A DNA stretch of 64,000 nt from Eopsaltria australis (lineage: Eukaryota; Chordata; Aves; Passeriformes; Petroicidae): contig JAVTVJ010000142.1 in NCBI GenBank assembly GCA_034509425.1, forward strand, positions 1,804,501 to 1,868,500, read 5' to 3'. The position numbers and the translations under genes are program-made. Below, in pieces: positions 38,301 through 49,800 of the stretch (within the stretch, counting starts at the first letter, position 1; every line of letters starts with the position of its first letter). The notes beneath the pieces are model-generated. The model was not told the DNA's origin. It ran no database searches and saw nothing but the letters and a program-made list of their open reading frames with translations.

Positions 38301-41236
38301 GCACCAGCTAATGAAGAGCTTGCATATTTTATTGAATTAATCAAAATTATGGCTACTGCGTGATAGTTTTATTCTAAGAATAGATGAGAAATCTCTCTGA
38401 AACCTAATTCTCTTCTTTGTAACAGTGTAGTAAATCATCAGTAGTACAGCTTTAAACAATGTCGGCATAAAATTGATGGAAGGGAAATTCCAGCACAGCA
38501 AAAATGGGATCTCTCAGACTAAAGCAAAAATATCAGGACTTAACTGACCTTAAAGCTATGGCATGGGAATCTATAACACCAACTGACTAGATAGCTCTGT
38601 TTTTAAGCTGTAATGAAAAGATGCTATTTTTCTGTGGAGAGAGGGGAAGGGAGATCTCTAAGAACCAGCAACAATGTTGTTGTGGCTCCATTACCCAGTG
38701 TTTTCTTAAAACCACAACAAGGGTTTTTCAACTTGGCTCCCAAAACTGACCCTCTGTGTGTGAGCAGTAGCAGTGATGAACAAATGAGGGCAGATATTTG
38801 TTCTCTTTTCTGTAACCTGAATCATAATCACTGGCACAAGTGATTTTGTGTATTGTGTGCTCACAAGTCAACAAAAGAAATTAAGAAAGCTTGTAAAACA
38901 CAAAAAGTGGAAGATTTTAAACCAAAAGTTCTCTGTCACTACACCTTCTTCCTTTTGCTTTCTTCTCAATCTGATTTTAAAACTGATTCTTGAATAAAAG
39001 CATCTTCTGTTTTGGTCTTTGCTATTTATAAATTTACGATAAAATTAAGTTGAAAACAAGGAGCTATCTCTGAGAGAGAAGAAAAGTATATACTCAAAAG
39101 GTTAAAGTAAGGTATAATTTCAAAACAAGTAAAATCTTTTTTAAAAAGTGTAAGAAAAATCAAGCAGATGCTACATCACTTGGGGCTCTGTGGTTTGACC
39201 CTTTCTTCATAGTACCAGAGGACGTTCAAAGTCTCAGCTAGAGTTTCACTTAGTCCAGGTTCACCATTTACTAAAGCCTGAGAGAAAAAGCAGGATGGTA
39301 GACCATGATCTGAAGAGTTGCTCTAGATGCTGAAGTCAGTTAGTTGCAGATCCAAGGAGGTATTTCTTTGTTTTATGCAGAATTTCTTGGCAGAGACAGT
39401 AAGATGGCAGGGATACATGTGTTAGTTTTTTCATCAGCATTTGAGATCTTGGAATCAAAGTATTACAAAAATGAAACTATCACCAGCACTAAATGAGACT
39501 TAGTTTAAATGATCCTAAGGCAAACCTTAGTCTCAGCTTTGCTCAAAGTTTTCAAGAATTTGAGGTTTATCCCAGATGACCAGAAATTCTTTAACAGGAA
39601 GCATATAAGGAAGTTGCCTCTTACTCATGCACAGAAATGTAATTTGACTCCCCAGCTTGCTGAAGTTGAAATGAAGAGATTTCTATGTCATAGTGGTTTA
39701 AACCTACTAAATATAGGATGTAACTGTTCTGTATAGCAGATGTTATATCAATAGGCAAGCTGCATGACAGAAGGTTTGAGTCACTTGGAGGGTAAAGATC
39801 TAATTGCAGTTGGTTGTGCTATAGATACTTTAAAAAAACCGTAAGAATGGTAAAACCAGAAAGGCAGATGAGCAGAAGGGAGGGAATATATCACAACGTA
39901 TATCAGTGAAACTGGGCATTTTACTGGGTTGCAGTGAAAACAATATTTTATTCACCGTACTGTGGGACAGGGGACCGACAGCTGCTGAGCTCCCTTGAAA
40001 TCAATTCTGTAATAACGAGCTTAGAAAAATAAACATTAACAATTTAAATAAATCAGTCAAAAGAATGCAGGGTATTTACTATGGTTCAGTGTTTTCTGAG
40101 GCACTTCAGTTTAACTCAGCACTTCTAAGTAGGAAAGTAAAATCAGTGTTGAGATAACTGACTTAGTGGTAAGAATAGACAGGACGTGAGGAAACAAAAG
40201 TATCTAATTAAAGCTATTATGAGATGATAGCCTTCAACTATTGAACTAGCGTCCATTCTCTGATAGAGAAAAAATCCTAAGCACAAGGTCAGATAAAAGT
40301 AAAGGAGGCAGAAGATGCAAAGAAGAATTCCTACTAAAGATGTCTCACAGCACCAGTGGCCAGACCTGAGAGATGAAGAAGCTAGTAGGAGAACACGGGA
40401 TCTAAGTGATATGAAAATCACTCAATTCAGAGCACAGTGGTAAGCATCCTCTGGAGATTTTACCAGAAGTATAGAAAATAAGCCTCCCTATAACTTGTCT
40501 GTTGTTGTCTGTTTACTAAATCTTTCCCCAAAGAACTCCATTTACTAACCCATAATAAGTTATGAAGTCTGTATTCCTGCTCTTGGCACATCTTATGTAA
40601 CAAATTACTTACAATTACATTTGGTTACAAATAAAGTTGCAGCCCTTGTGTTCAAATCAGGTTTCTGATTTGAAATGTGAGTCCAGATTAACAATATCAG
40701 AGTTAGAGAAAATTAAAGCAACATTGCCAGCATTATTTGAATATAAAAATATACATTACACAAACATCAATGTATGTACACAGCAGAGAGAGAAAACATG
40801 ACACAAAATTTTGCCAGTCTAAAACACAGAGATGACATCTCAGGAAGATTAATGGTGCCTAAATCAAGATAAAAAAGCTGGAGAATCTGATACAGAAAAA
40901 TTATCTAGAATAAAGCAACACCTTATATCATTCAGGGAAATAAAAATCCAAGTGTGAATTTAAAACCAGTCTATTACAATAGAAACCAATGTTAAAAAGA
41001 AGTAAACCCCTAATATCTCACACTAGATAAATGTGGTAATAAAACCTAGATTTATAAATAACTGCAGAGATGTTTAGGTAGTAAAATGAATAATGAAAAA
41101 TATTTGGGCTTTTTCTAAGGCAATCAAGATGAAAAAGTCAGCTGTTTATATAGTTTTAAGAGAATCTTAGCATTTCTGGTAAAAGCATAGGGGGTTATAG
41201 GTTATTTTATTCCTGCATGATTAGTGAGAATAAGAA
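32372..41236. other. AT-rich unique DNA, no gene assigned
   Basis: Nearly 9 kb with no recognised gene or large repeat. The longest frame is 34657-35085 (+, 142 codons from ATG), a Lys/Asp-rich peptide with no family I can name; one frame of this length is about what chance gives in this much sequence. ORFs near 32566-32959 and 36220-36554 overlap on opposite strands. A perfect 10-bp inverted repeat with a 4-base loop lies at 40651-40674. Confidence 0.45.
40651..40674. repeat. Perfect short inverted repeat (hairpin)
   Basis: TTCAAATCAG and its exact reverse complement CTGATTTGAA flank the loop GTTT. The stem is too short for a pri-miRNA on its own. No T-run that would suggest a polymerase III terminator follows immediately. 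Confidence 0.6.
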
Positions 41237-42020
41237 CATAGAATCACAGAATGGCTTAATGGAAGGGACCTTAAAAATCACCTAATTTTGACCCCTATCA
41301 CACAGGCAGGGACACCTTCCTCCAGAACACGTTGCTCAGAGCCCCTTCCAATCTGGCCTGGAACACTCCCAGGGATGAGGCAGCCACAGATTCTCTGGAC
41401 AACCTGTTGCAGTGCCTCACCATCAAGAACTTCCTCCTAATATCTAACTTAAACCTACTCTCTTTCAGTTTGAAGCCAATTCCCCTTGTCCTGTCACTCC
41501 AGACCCATGTAAAAAGCCTCTCTCTATTTTTCTTGGAGGCTCCCTTCTGGTACTGTCAGGCTGCAAATAGGTCACCCTAAAGCCTTCTCTTCTGCACGTT
41601 GAACAATCCCAATTCTCTCTGCCTTTCCTCACAGGAGAGGTGCTTCATCCCTCTGATCATCTCGGTGGCCCCTCCTCTGCACTCGCTCCAGCAGGTCCAT
41701 GTCCTTCCTGCGCTGGCACCCCAGAGCTGATGCAGCCCTGCAGGTGGGGTCTCAGCAGAGCAGAGCAGAGGGGCAGAATCCCCTCCCTCTCCCTGCTGCC
41801 CACGCTGCTCTGGATGCAGCCCAGGACACGTTTGGCGCTCTGGGCTGGGAGTGCCCATGGCTGGGTCATGTCCAGGCTCTCAGCCAGCAGCACCCTCGAG
41901 TCCTCCTGGGCAGGGCTGCTCTCCATCTGTTCATTCCCAGCCTGTGCTGATATCGGGGGTTGTTCTGATCCAGGGGCAGCACCAGCATTTGGTCTTGTTA
42001 AAACCCATGAGATTCCCATA
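41237..42020 (-). mobile_element. CR1 LINE, 5'-truncated, inverted partner of the copy at 45742
   Basis: Read on the minus strand this is the 3' end of a CR1 element: end of the ORF2 region, 3' UTR, and the terminus CATTCTGTGATTCTATG with two octamers at 41237. It is truncated at about 42020. Over 41237-41836 it is identical, base for base by my reading, to the reverse complement of 46191-46790. Over 41837-41985 there are four substitutions. From 41986 outward similarity drops suddenly to roughly 70%, though the sequence there is still CR1-like (CTCATGGGTTTTAACAAGAC). All long ORFs in this interval on either strand are repeat by-products. The element carries no complete reverse transcriptase. 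Confidence 0.93.
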
Positions 42021-44023
42021 TTAAAAGACTGGCAATTTTGCTTTTCCACCTATTTTACTTCTACTTAATGCTAGATATACATGACAGATTTTTTTTTCCA
42101 TTGACATGTCTATTCAAAATTTTTATTACGTGTCCAGGCACTCACACCTTCTCTAGTGATTCAGCCTGTCTATACTGATGACTTTCTTTCACTGATGCTG
42201 TTGTAAAATAACCCAAAAAAATCCAGACACAAATCAACACAAAAATTTATACTTGTCCAATAAATATTAAAACCGTCCCTATTCCGAAAGACAATTTCCT
42301 TGATTTTTTTTCATTGTTTTTGTTCTGTATTCTTCAATAATTTGTAAAAGGAAATTATTTAAACAGCACCCCTTAATCAAATGGTGCATTCAGGATATTC
42401 TAATGTGTTATATTTAAGAGAATTCAAGACGGTTCATAGAAGTCATGGAAAGGAAAGCAGTGATTGGTGAAGGCAAGAAGTCAGCAATGAAAACCTTAGA
42501 CTACCAAAGGGCAAAGATTACTTCCCACTGAAAACCACCCTTCCTGAGCTGGCATGTACCTGCAGAAAATAAAAGCAATAAATAAATAAAAAATTGTTAT
42601 TAATGAGGCCTCCGTGAGAGAATTAAATTTGCAGGCATTAAGAAATTAGCCAGCATAGGAGAAGAGCTTGAAGTGATTTCAAACAAATGAAGTCTCAGCT
42701 GTATTCAGCTGCACTATCTCCTCCCAAGAGAAGAGGCAATTTTGGAGCAAACAGAGCATTTGTCAGTCATCAGAACTTCAATGGAAGGACATGACTGTAA
42801 GGCTTTTTTTGCAATAACTACAGAAATTTGAACTGCATTTAGACTTGCCTGGCATCTAGGCTTGATCCAGACTGTCAAGTTTGCAGGGTGTTTCTCATGA
42901 GGGGTTTCAATGCAACCTAAATCAGGTAAGCATGAGTCATAACAGATGTTGCACATTTTTTTGTTCTACTATATGTGAAAGTTCAGGTAACACAACCTTC
43001 CCTGTCACCTTTGGATCGTGTAATTAGCCAGAAACTATAACCAGGACATGTAGTAGTGTACATATCCCTGGTACAGACATTGTGAGATGTGGGATAGGGT
43101 CAGACCAGCATATTTGGAGAATCTTAGTACACTTTGCAGCACAGCAGAAACAGCTCCAGAAGTTACTGGATTTGCACTCATATCACAGAACCACAGCTCC
43201 TTCTTGCTTCTTTCTTGCCCTGTGTTATACTCAGTGAATAAAGGAATGAATGACAGCTCTTCCCCTTCCCTCCTCTCTCCCACCCACTTTGCCTTCACTT
43301 GCTGATGGCAAGATGCATACTCTTTTGAATCATAGCCACCCTATAAAAATACCATCAGGTTCTGTGGACAAAAATAGAAGTAAATTGTTTTTGTGTAAGA
43401 GGGTAACTGAATCATCACTGATATCAGTAGATATGGGAACTCAAAGCCTACAAACAAACCTTAATAGCTTCTCCTCAGTCTAGTTTTCTTGGTATTATTC
43501 AAACACACACCATTTTTTCATTAACAAGATCTACTGGTTTCAAGGTATTTTTAGCATCTGAAATGACCTTCCAGCAGATATACTATTGTCATGAATGCAG
43601 GTTAATCTTCAGAGTAACTTCAGGAGCTCGTATCTCTGAGGAAGCTTTTTTCACCAGACTTCCATATTCTTCTCCAACTCTTAATCTCTATTCAATTCTT
43701 ATCTAGCTTATGGCTTTTATGAGATCCTTAGGTTTTTCTCATTGTCTCTAAATTGTCATTTTAACTCTTTTCTAATTTATCCCTAGTCTTTCTCTCTTAC
43801 AGAACTACTGTGAGCACAAACAAAATCTAACTGCTACTGCTGTACAGCATCAGGCAATGTCAGTGCTTCACAGAACTGATTGCTTGGCTAGTAGCCCCCT
43901 GCCCAAAAGATTTAACCAAAATTTCTTCCAAATACTTTGAATCATTCTCATATCGCAGCTTCACATTTCATAAGATGGCTTTGAGCAAGCTTGAGCAGAA
44001 AATAAAAAGACAGAATTACTTAC
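42021..44023. other. Unique DNA between inverted CR1 copies, left part
   Basis: AT-rich sequence without a recognised gene. A CAG/GTAAGC donor-like site on the plus strand lies near 42923 with no convincing acceptor upstream. ORFs at 43035-43298 (-) and 43087-43305 (+) oppose each other. Confidence 0.45.
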
Positions 44024-44158
44024 CTGATCTGTTACATTCTCTAAAAGAGAAGCTTTACTGTAAAGCACAAACGGTTTTTTATTTTTAATCTCTGTTTTTA
44101 TAAACCTGGCTTGAGTTAAGAATATGCATTTCAGAAGGATAAACTTCTGAGAGCTCAT
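44024..44158 (-). other. Candidate minus-strand exon ending in a perfect splice donor
   Basis: On the minus strand an ATG at 44158 opens a 45-codon frame that runs without a stop into CAG/GTAAGT, a perfect donor match, with the exon ending at 44024. The ATG has A at -3. Inside it, TTTGTGCTTTACAG is a reasonable acceptor that would give an internal exon of 34 bases (44024-44057) reading SKASLLENVTDQ. So it could be a first coding exon, an internal microexon, or chance. I recognise no family. No CpG island is present and no partner exon was identified. Confidence 0.2.
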
Positions 44159-45741
44159 TTTGGTATTTTTCTCTGTGTGTCCTTCCCACGGCTTTGATTC
44201 TCCTCTACGGCAGAATCACAAGGTAAACATTCATAATCAGATTACACAGCCCAGTGATTCTGAATATTACCTGATTACTTCACTTCCCGGGCTGAGGGTA
44301 CACAATGACATCCTTCAAAACTAATTGAGCAGTACAGATAAAAAGATAGACAGAGATACATGGAAGGGGGGGGATACTTTTACCAGAAAAAAATCCTGGA
44401 AAACAATTTTCTAATATGTATACCAGAATTATATGGTTGCCCTTCAGACATCAAGGAATAAACACATTCACCATAACACAATGTTTTAATATAGCAGCAA
44501 AATAAACAGCTAATGCACACTGGAGCAACACTACACAGGAGCAGCACTACAGACCAGAACTAATTCTTGGTTTCTGAACTGATTCATGAGTATTTTCCTT
44601 CCCCTTCTTATTAAAACGTTACACTGGAGAAAATGTCCAGGCATTCAAGATGCTGGTAGGAAATCCTTATAAAGTTGTAAGGTTCCATTCTCACCTTTGC
44701 CTGAGGTGGCACTACTTTGGGCAGGTCAGTGATGCACAATGTGCTGTATTGCAATTAATTTTATAGGCCGGAGCAGTTAATTTTGTAAGTAAATGACGCT
44801 TTACTAAGAAAAGCCTATTGGAAAAAAAAATACATGTAATTGACTGGAAGGAGCAATAGCCTTTAAGAAAGCCCAAGAGAAAATGATATTCTAAAGTTGG
44901 AATGCTAATTAAAAATACAAGTCTAGAAAATTATAAATCACCAGTCTTAGGAGTTTTTCCTCATTTGCACCTAGAAAATGCCAGCAAACAAGCTTTGATA
45001 GCCTACTATACAGGAATATAAAGTAGATGTAAAAGCAGCTCTTAAATATTGATTTAAAAACATCACACTTTCACATTCCAAGAGAAAATACTGAATAACT
45101 TCTGCCTCTGTGATTTTGAATTCTACATTTTTAAGAAATAGACTACCCAACATCAAATTAGACTAATATCAAAGGAAAATGTTAAATTCAGGCCTGAGGC
45201 AAAAAACTGAGGTTTCACTTCTGCCAATAGACTGTTTTAACACTGGTGTACCATTATTTCTATAGACTATCAAGACGATTTTTAAGCATGCTAAATTAAG
45301 TGGTGAATAAAGTCCTAACAAAATGTTCTCTTTGAAAAACTTCATTGAAATACAAGGAGTGGGCAGCTAATTCTGCTAGGTGAATGTGATATGAATTACT
45401 TTAAGAAGCTACAGTGACTCTGAAATTATCATCAATTAGAGTTGCCAAGTTAAGCAGAAAAAAATAATGGACAAGATATGAAGGTGGGAGTTATGGAGAT
45501 ATTGTTACTACTAAAAATACAGGTAAAGCTGTAATGCCATCATGACACAATATCTAATGATTTGCTTATTATTCAGCATCTATTAAAATATCAAGGGTTT
45601 TTTCCCTATATCTAATGGTTGGTAAATCATTTCTCTACTGGCCCCAGTACTGAGTGCCTTCATTTAATGCTATATTTCTATTGTGATTGTGCTAGAAAAA
45701 AATATTTGTTAAGAAAGAGAGACAGATTAGATGGATGAACT
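44159..45741. other. Unique DNA between inverted CR1 copies, right part
   Basis: No gene recognised. A paired-class homeodomain site lies at 44234-44244 and is listed separately. A run of eight G lies near 44366. The remainder is AT-rich with short ORFs only. Confidence 0.45.
44234..44244. promoter_or_regulatory. Paired-class homeodomain dimer (P3) site
   Basis: TAATCAGATTA fits the palindromic P3 consensus TAATYNRATTA exactly. Within the next 35 bases two further TGATT cores occur (TGATTCTGAA, TGATTACTTC), so the patch 44225-44285 may be a small regulatory cluster. Such sites are bound by PRRX/ALX/PAX-type homeodomains; which one, if any, is unknown. Confidence 0.3.
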
Positions 45742-46790
45742 GTTAGATGGATAAGGAATTGGTTGAAGGTCACATCCAGAGGATAGTGGCCAATGATTCA
45801 GACTACCAACGAACATTAGTGACAAATGGAGACCCTCTGGGGTCCGTATGGGGACCACTGTTTTTTAATATCTTCATTAATGACATAGAGGGATTAAGTG
45901 CACCCTCAGCAAGTTTGCAGATTACACCAAGCCAAGTGGCATGGTTGACACACCTGAGGGATGGAATGCCATCCAGACGGACCTGGACAAGCTCCAGGAG
46001 CAGATCCATGGGGATCTCCTAAGGTTTAACACAACCAAGGGCTGGTGCTGCCCCTGGATCAGAACAACCCCCGATATCAGCACAGGCTGGGAATGAACAG
46101 ATGGAGAGCAGCCCTGCCCAGAAGGACTTGGGGGTGCTGCTGGCTGAGAGCCTGGACATGACCCAGCCATGGGCACTCCCAGCCCAGAGAGCCAAACGTG
46201 TCCTGGGCTGCATCCAGAGCAGCGTGGGCAGCAGGGAGAGGGAGGGGATTCTGCCCCTCTGCTCTGCTCTGCTGAGACCCCACCTGCAGGGCTGCATCAG
46301 CTCTGGGGTGCCAGCGCAGGAAGGACATGGACCTGCTGGAGCGAGTGCAGAGGAGGGGCCACCGAGATGATCAGAGGGATGAAGCACCTCTCCTGTGAGG
46401 AAAGGCAGAGAGAATTGGGATTGTTCAACGTGCAGAAGAGAAGGCTTTAGGGTGACCTATTTGCAGCCTGACAGTACCAGAAGGGAGCCTCCAAGAAAAA
46501 TAGAGAGAGGCTTTTTACATGGGTCTGGAGTGACAGGACAAGGGGAATTGGCTTCAAACTGAAAGAGAGTAGGTTTAAGTTAGATATTAGGAGGAAGTTC
46601 TTGATGGTGAGGCACTGCAACAGGTTGTCCAGAGAATCTGTGGCTGCCTCATCCCTGGGAGTGTTCCAGGCCAGATTGGAAGGGGCTCTGAGCAACGTGT
46701 TCTGGAGGAAGGTGTCCCTGCCTGTGTGATAGGGGTCAAAATTAGGTGATTTTTAAGGTCCCTTCCATTAAGCCATTCTGTGATTCTATG
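45742..46790 (+). mobile_element. CR1 LINE, 5'-truncated, with reverse-transcriptase remnant
   Basis: This is a CR1 element in plus orientation. At about 45747-45900 a frame encodes a recognisable reverse-transcriptase segment with GDPLGSVWGPLFFNIFINDI (residues about 29-48 of that frame). The next motif, KFADYTK around 45915, lies in a different frame, showing a frameshift, and carries Tyr where the catalytic motif normally has the second Asp (FADD). The element is therefore inactive. After the ORF2 end comes the 3' UTR, ending in CATTCTGTGATTCTATG at 46790. The last 750 bases are nearly identical, in inverted orientation, to 41237-41985, while the 5' part is clearly decayed. Confidence 0.95.
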
Positions 46791-46815
46791 AACTTAATAC
46801 TTACCAAATGTATCT

Positions 46816-46868
46816 TGTGTATGTGTCTGCGTGTGTGCCTGTGTGTATATATATATATATATATATAC
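46816..46868 (+). repeat. (GT)n/(AT)n microsatellite
   Basis: Imperfect TG repeats run into about twelve uninterrupted TA units, starting 25 bases after the CR1 terminus. Confidence 0.93.
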
Positions 46869-49800
46869 TGACCATGTGCGTTTTGACAACCTAAATTGAT
46901 TATTTTAGAATCCATTCACTTCTGTATCTCTTGAAGATTTGGAACTAATGAATTCAATGCCAGTACTTTTATTAGGTGTGTAGGTTTCTTAATCAGTGTT
47001 CATCAAGCACTTTAATATGACACTGTCTGCTAAGGACAATTTAGAACCTTTTTAATGATTTTACCTTTTCCCGATATTTCCTCTGCTTTAAAAGAAAAGA
47101 ATCCTTTAGGGGAAAAACTGTCAACAGTTTATTTGCTAAAATACATACCCAGGGATTTGAAATAAAAAGTATGCTCAAAATTTTGCAATTTGGGGATTCA
47201 AAATAGTAAGCTTCCTGGGGCAGAGACCATCAGAGATTTTATTTGTACATGGTCCTTAGCACAATGAAACCCCAGTTTTTGACTACAGCCCCTGAGTGCT
47301 ACTGTAATAGAAATAATAAACGATGATAATAATAATAAAGTCCACTTATTAAGTTGACAGGCAATTTTTGAAATAATGAGTCATCAAGGAAACTAATTTT
47401 TTTGCAATAAGCAATTCAGCCATTTCCTCTTATCACAGATAATATACATCTGTCTTCTATGCTGTTTGCAGAAATTCTGTGGATATGCTGTGTCTTCTCA
47501 TGAGAAAATTGGTTCATGAAATGGAACAATTTTTCTCAGACTCATGATTTCTTCTTTATTGAGGGCCAAATTGAGCCTGTGTTCAATTGCCCATGTCTGG
47601 GACAGCAAGTAGTTATAACACCTCCAGAGCAAGCTGGGGAAGAAATTGTGACTCAGAGAGTTCCAACCCCTTTCTCAGCCTCGACTGCCTACTTGCTCCA
47701 GAAAGAAAGTAACCTGCAAATGCTCTATAGTATAGATTATTTACCACCCCTGCCAGCTCAGCTCAGCTCACTGCCATGTTGAGGAGTGAGAGCCAAGATT
47801 ACTTTCACACCCTCCTCATGTGTGCAGAGGACATGAAAAAGAAAGGAATTCTAAGTGAAAAGGTTTTATTCTCCATCCTGTAGCAAACTCAAAATCTATG
47901 GAGACGATGTGGAGACACAGTGCTTCAGTGAGGACAGATAAACCTAGGCATCAATTTGACCCTTCATTATCAGCTACCAACATGTGTCAAAGGATAAAAA
48001 AAAGTCTCAAAAAGATGAAATGCAAATCCTTATTCTACCTAATCAAGATAATCCTAAAGTGGGGAGATTTTTTTAATTTTGTCTTTATTTTTTAAACTTC
48101 CCTTTGACTTGAGAAATCACTTGTAAAATCTTAAGACCCAGATATAGATCTTAAGCACACATTGTTATGTTGGCATGCAGGCATGTTTCACTGGCAATAT
48201 TCTACGGCAAAGCAGTAATGTTTCTAGATTCTTCTTTCAGAGCTTTTAAAGTTGTCAGTGAAAAATGAAGTGACATTTGCCTTTATTTGCTATGTGAATC
48301 CATATTAATGACTAAACCAAATAGTCAGATGATTTGACCTCTCCCAAAAAGTCACCTCTGATTTTGGATCAAAGACATATTTAGCAATATCCACAGTCCT
48401 CATGTGTCCACACCACACAATTTGATGTACTCATCATCAATCATATGTCGTATGATTAATTTGAGTCGTTATGAGTAATGTCTATCACCGCAGTCCTGGC
48501 ATGAATAATTATTGTTCTGCACCCTGCTGAGATAACTCATTTCTGACAAAGATCTTGATTTCTGCATAAAATGAAAGATGAAGCAGGAATTGTTTATTAG
48601 AATGGTATAGTCAGTTCAAATTTTTCATAATAAACTTTTTTACATTCTAGGAATTAGTAACTACTTTAAAGAAAAACATGTGAAACAAACCTCAATAGAT
48701 TAGAGATACAGTTTTTGCAATCACACCTGGATCTTTCCATCAATATATGAGGTTTGTATATCAAAAATAGTAATGATAATGTTAGAGCCTGCTGGTTTTC
48801 TGGAGGCTTGTACTACAAATAGCAATCACAGAAACAAAGTTTGGTCACTTTGAGGAAGACACAATACAAACAGGATCAAAAGAAGATGGAATTTAACAGA
48901 CAAAAAAAAATTCTAGTCAAGTATAGAGATTAGGAGTCAGATTGGAGAAAGAATGAACAGGCAAGAACATGCAAGAGCTGGGAAGCCAGTAAATACAGCT
49001 GGCACTTGCAAACCAGAGTCCAAAGTGTGCTCCACACATGCAAAACAAACTTTACCAGCAATTTTCTTTGGCCAGAGATGCAATTTGAATGCCACAAGAG
49101 GTTTGACCCTTGTGTGTCATCAACAAGTTCCTCCTTTGGGAACATCAGTGGTGCAGCCTTGAACAACAGCCCTGGTGAGAGGAGCACCAAGGCTCACACA
49201 TGCAGGATCGAGAGCAAGTTAACACAGACCCTGTTTGTGTCTATCATTAAGTCAAACAGCACCAAAAACCTCAGGTTCTCCATCTTCCAGGCAGGTGCTC
49301 AAGGAACTAGATAGCTATTTTTGTTCTAACTCGAAGAACATTTAAGTATGACATGTGAAATGAAAAAGAACTAACAGAAGAGACTGAGAAGTTCTCCATT
49401 TCAAAATACCCTGCAGTCTGGCAATTGAGTTTCTTCTTACCATAGAAATGAAAAAGACTTACATTTCTTCCAACAGCAGAAGAGGGATTTGAGCCCAGGT
49501 TTCCCACAGGCTGTATAAGAGCCCTCACTAGTGTGCAAGTGAGTAAAGCAGACAGTGCCTTCTGCTGTGTGAATCCAGTCTTTGAAGCCATAACAAGACA
49601 TTCTGGCAGTTGGGGCAGGATGTCAGTTTAATACCATCCTGCCTTCTTTCCACATGCACATGTAATAAAAGAGTAGCAAAAAATAAGTGGCAAAAGCTTC
49701 TTACCTTTACTATCACATAAATGGCTACTCAGAAAGTCAGCATATGGCCCTCTTGCCCCAGCCTTGCCATAGTTTTGCTTTTCTTCTTTTTTTTATCCTT

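Noticed and set aside
41332..42068. Several ORFs of 80-142 codons, repeated at 46019-46695
   Set aside because: All lie in the two CR1 copies and most are antisense or outside the reverse-transcriptase frame. Their duplication reflects the repeat and not a gene family.
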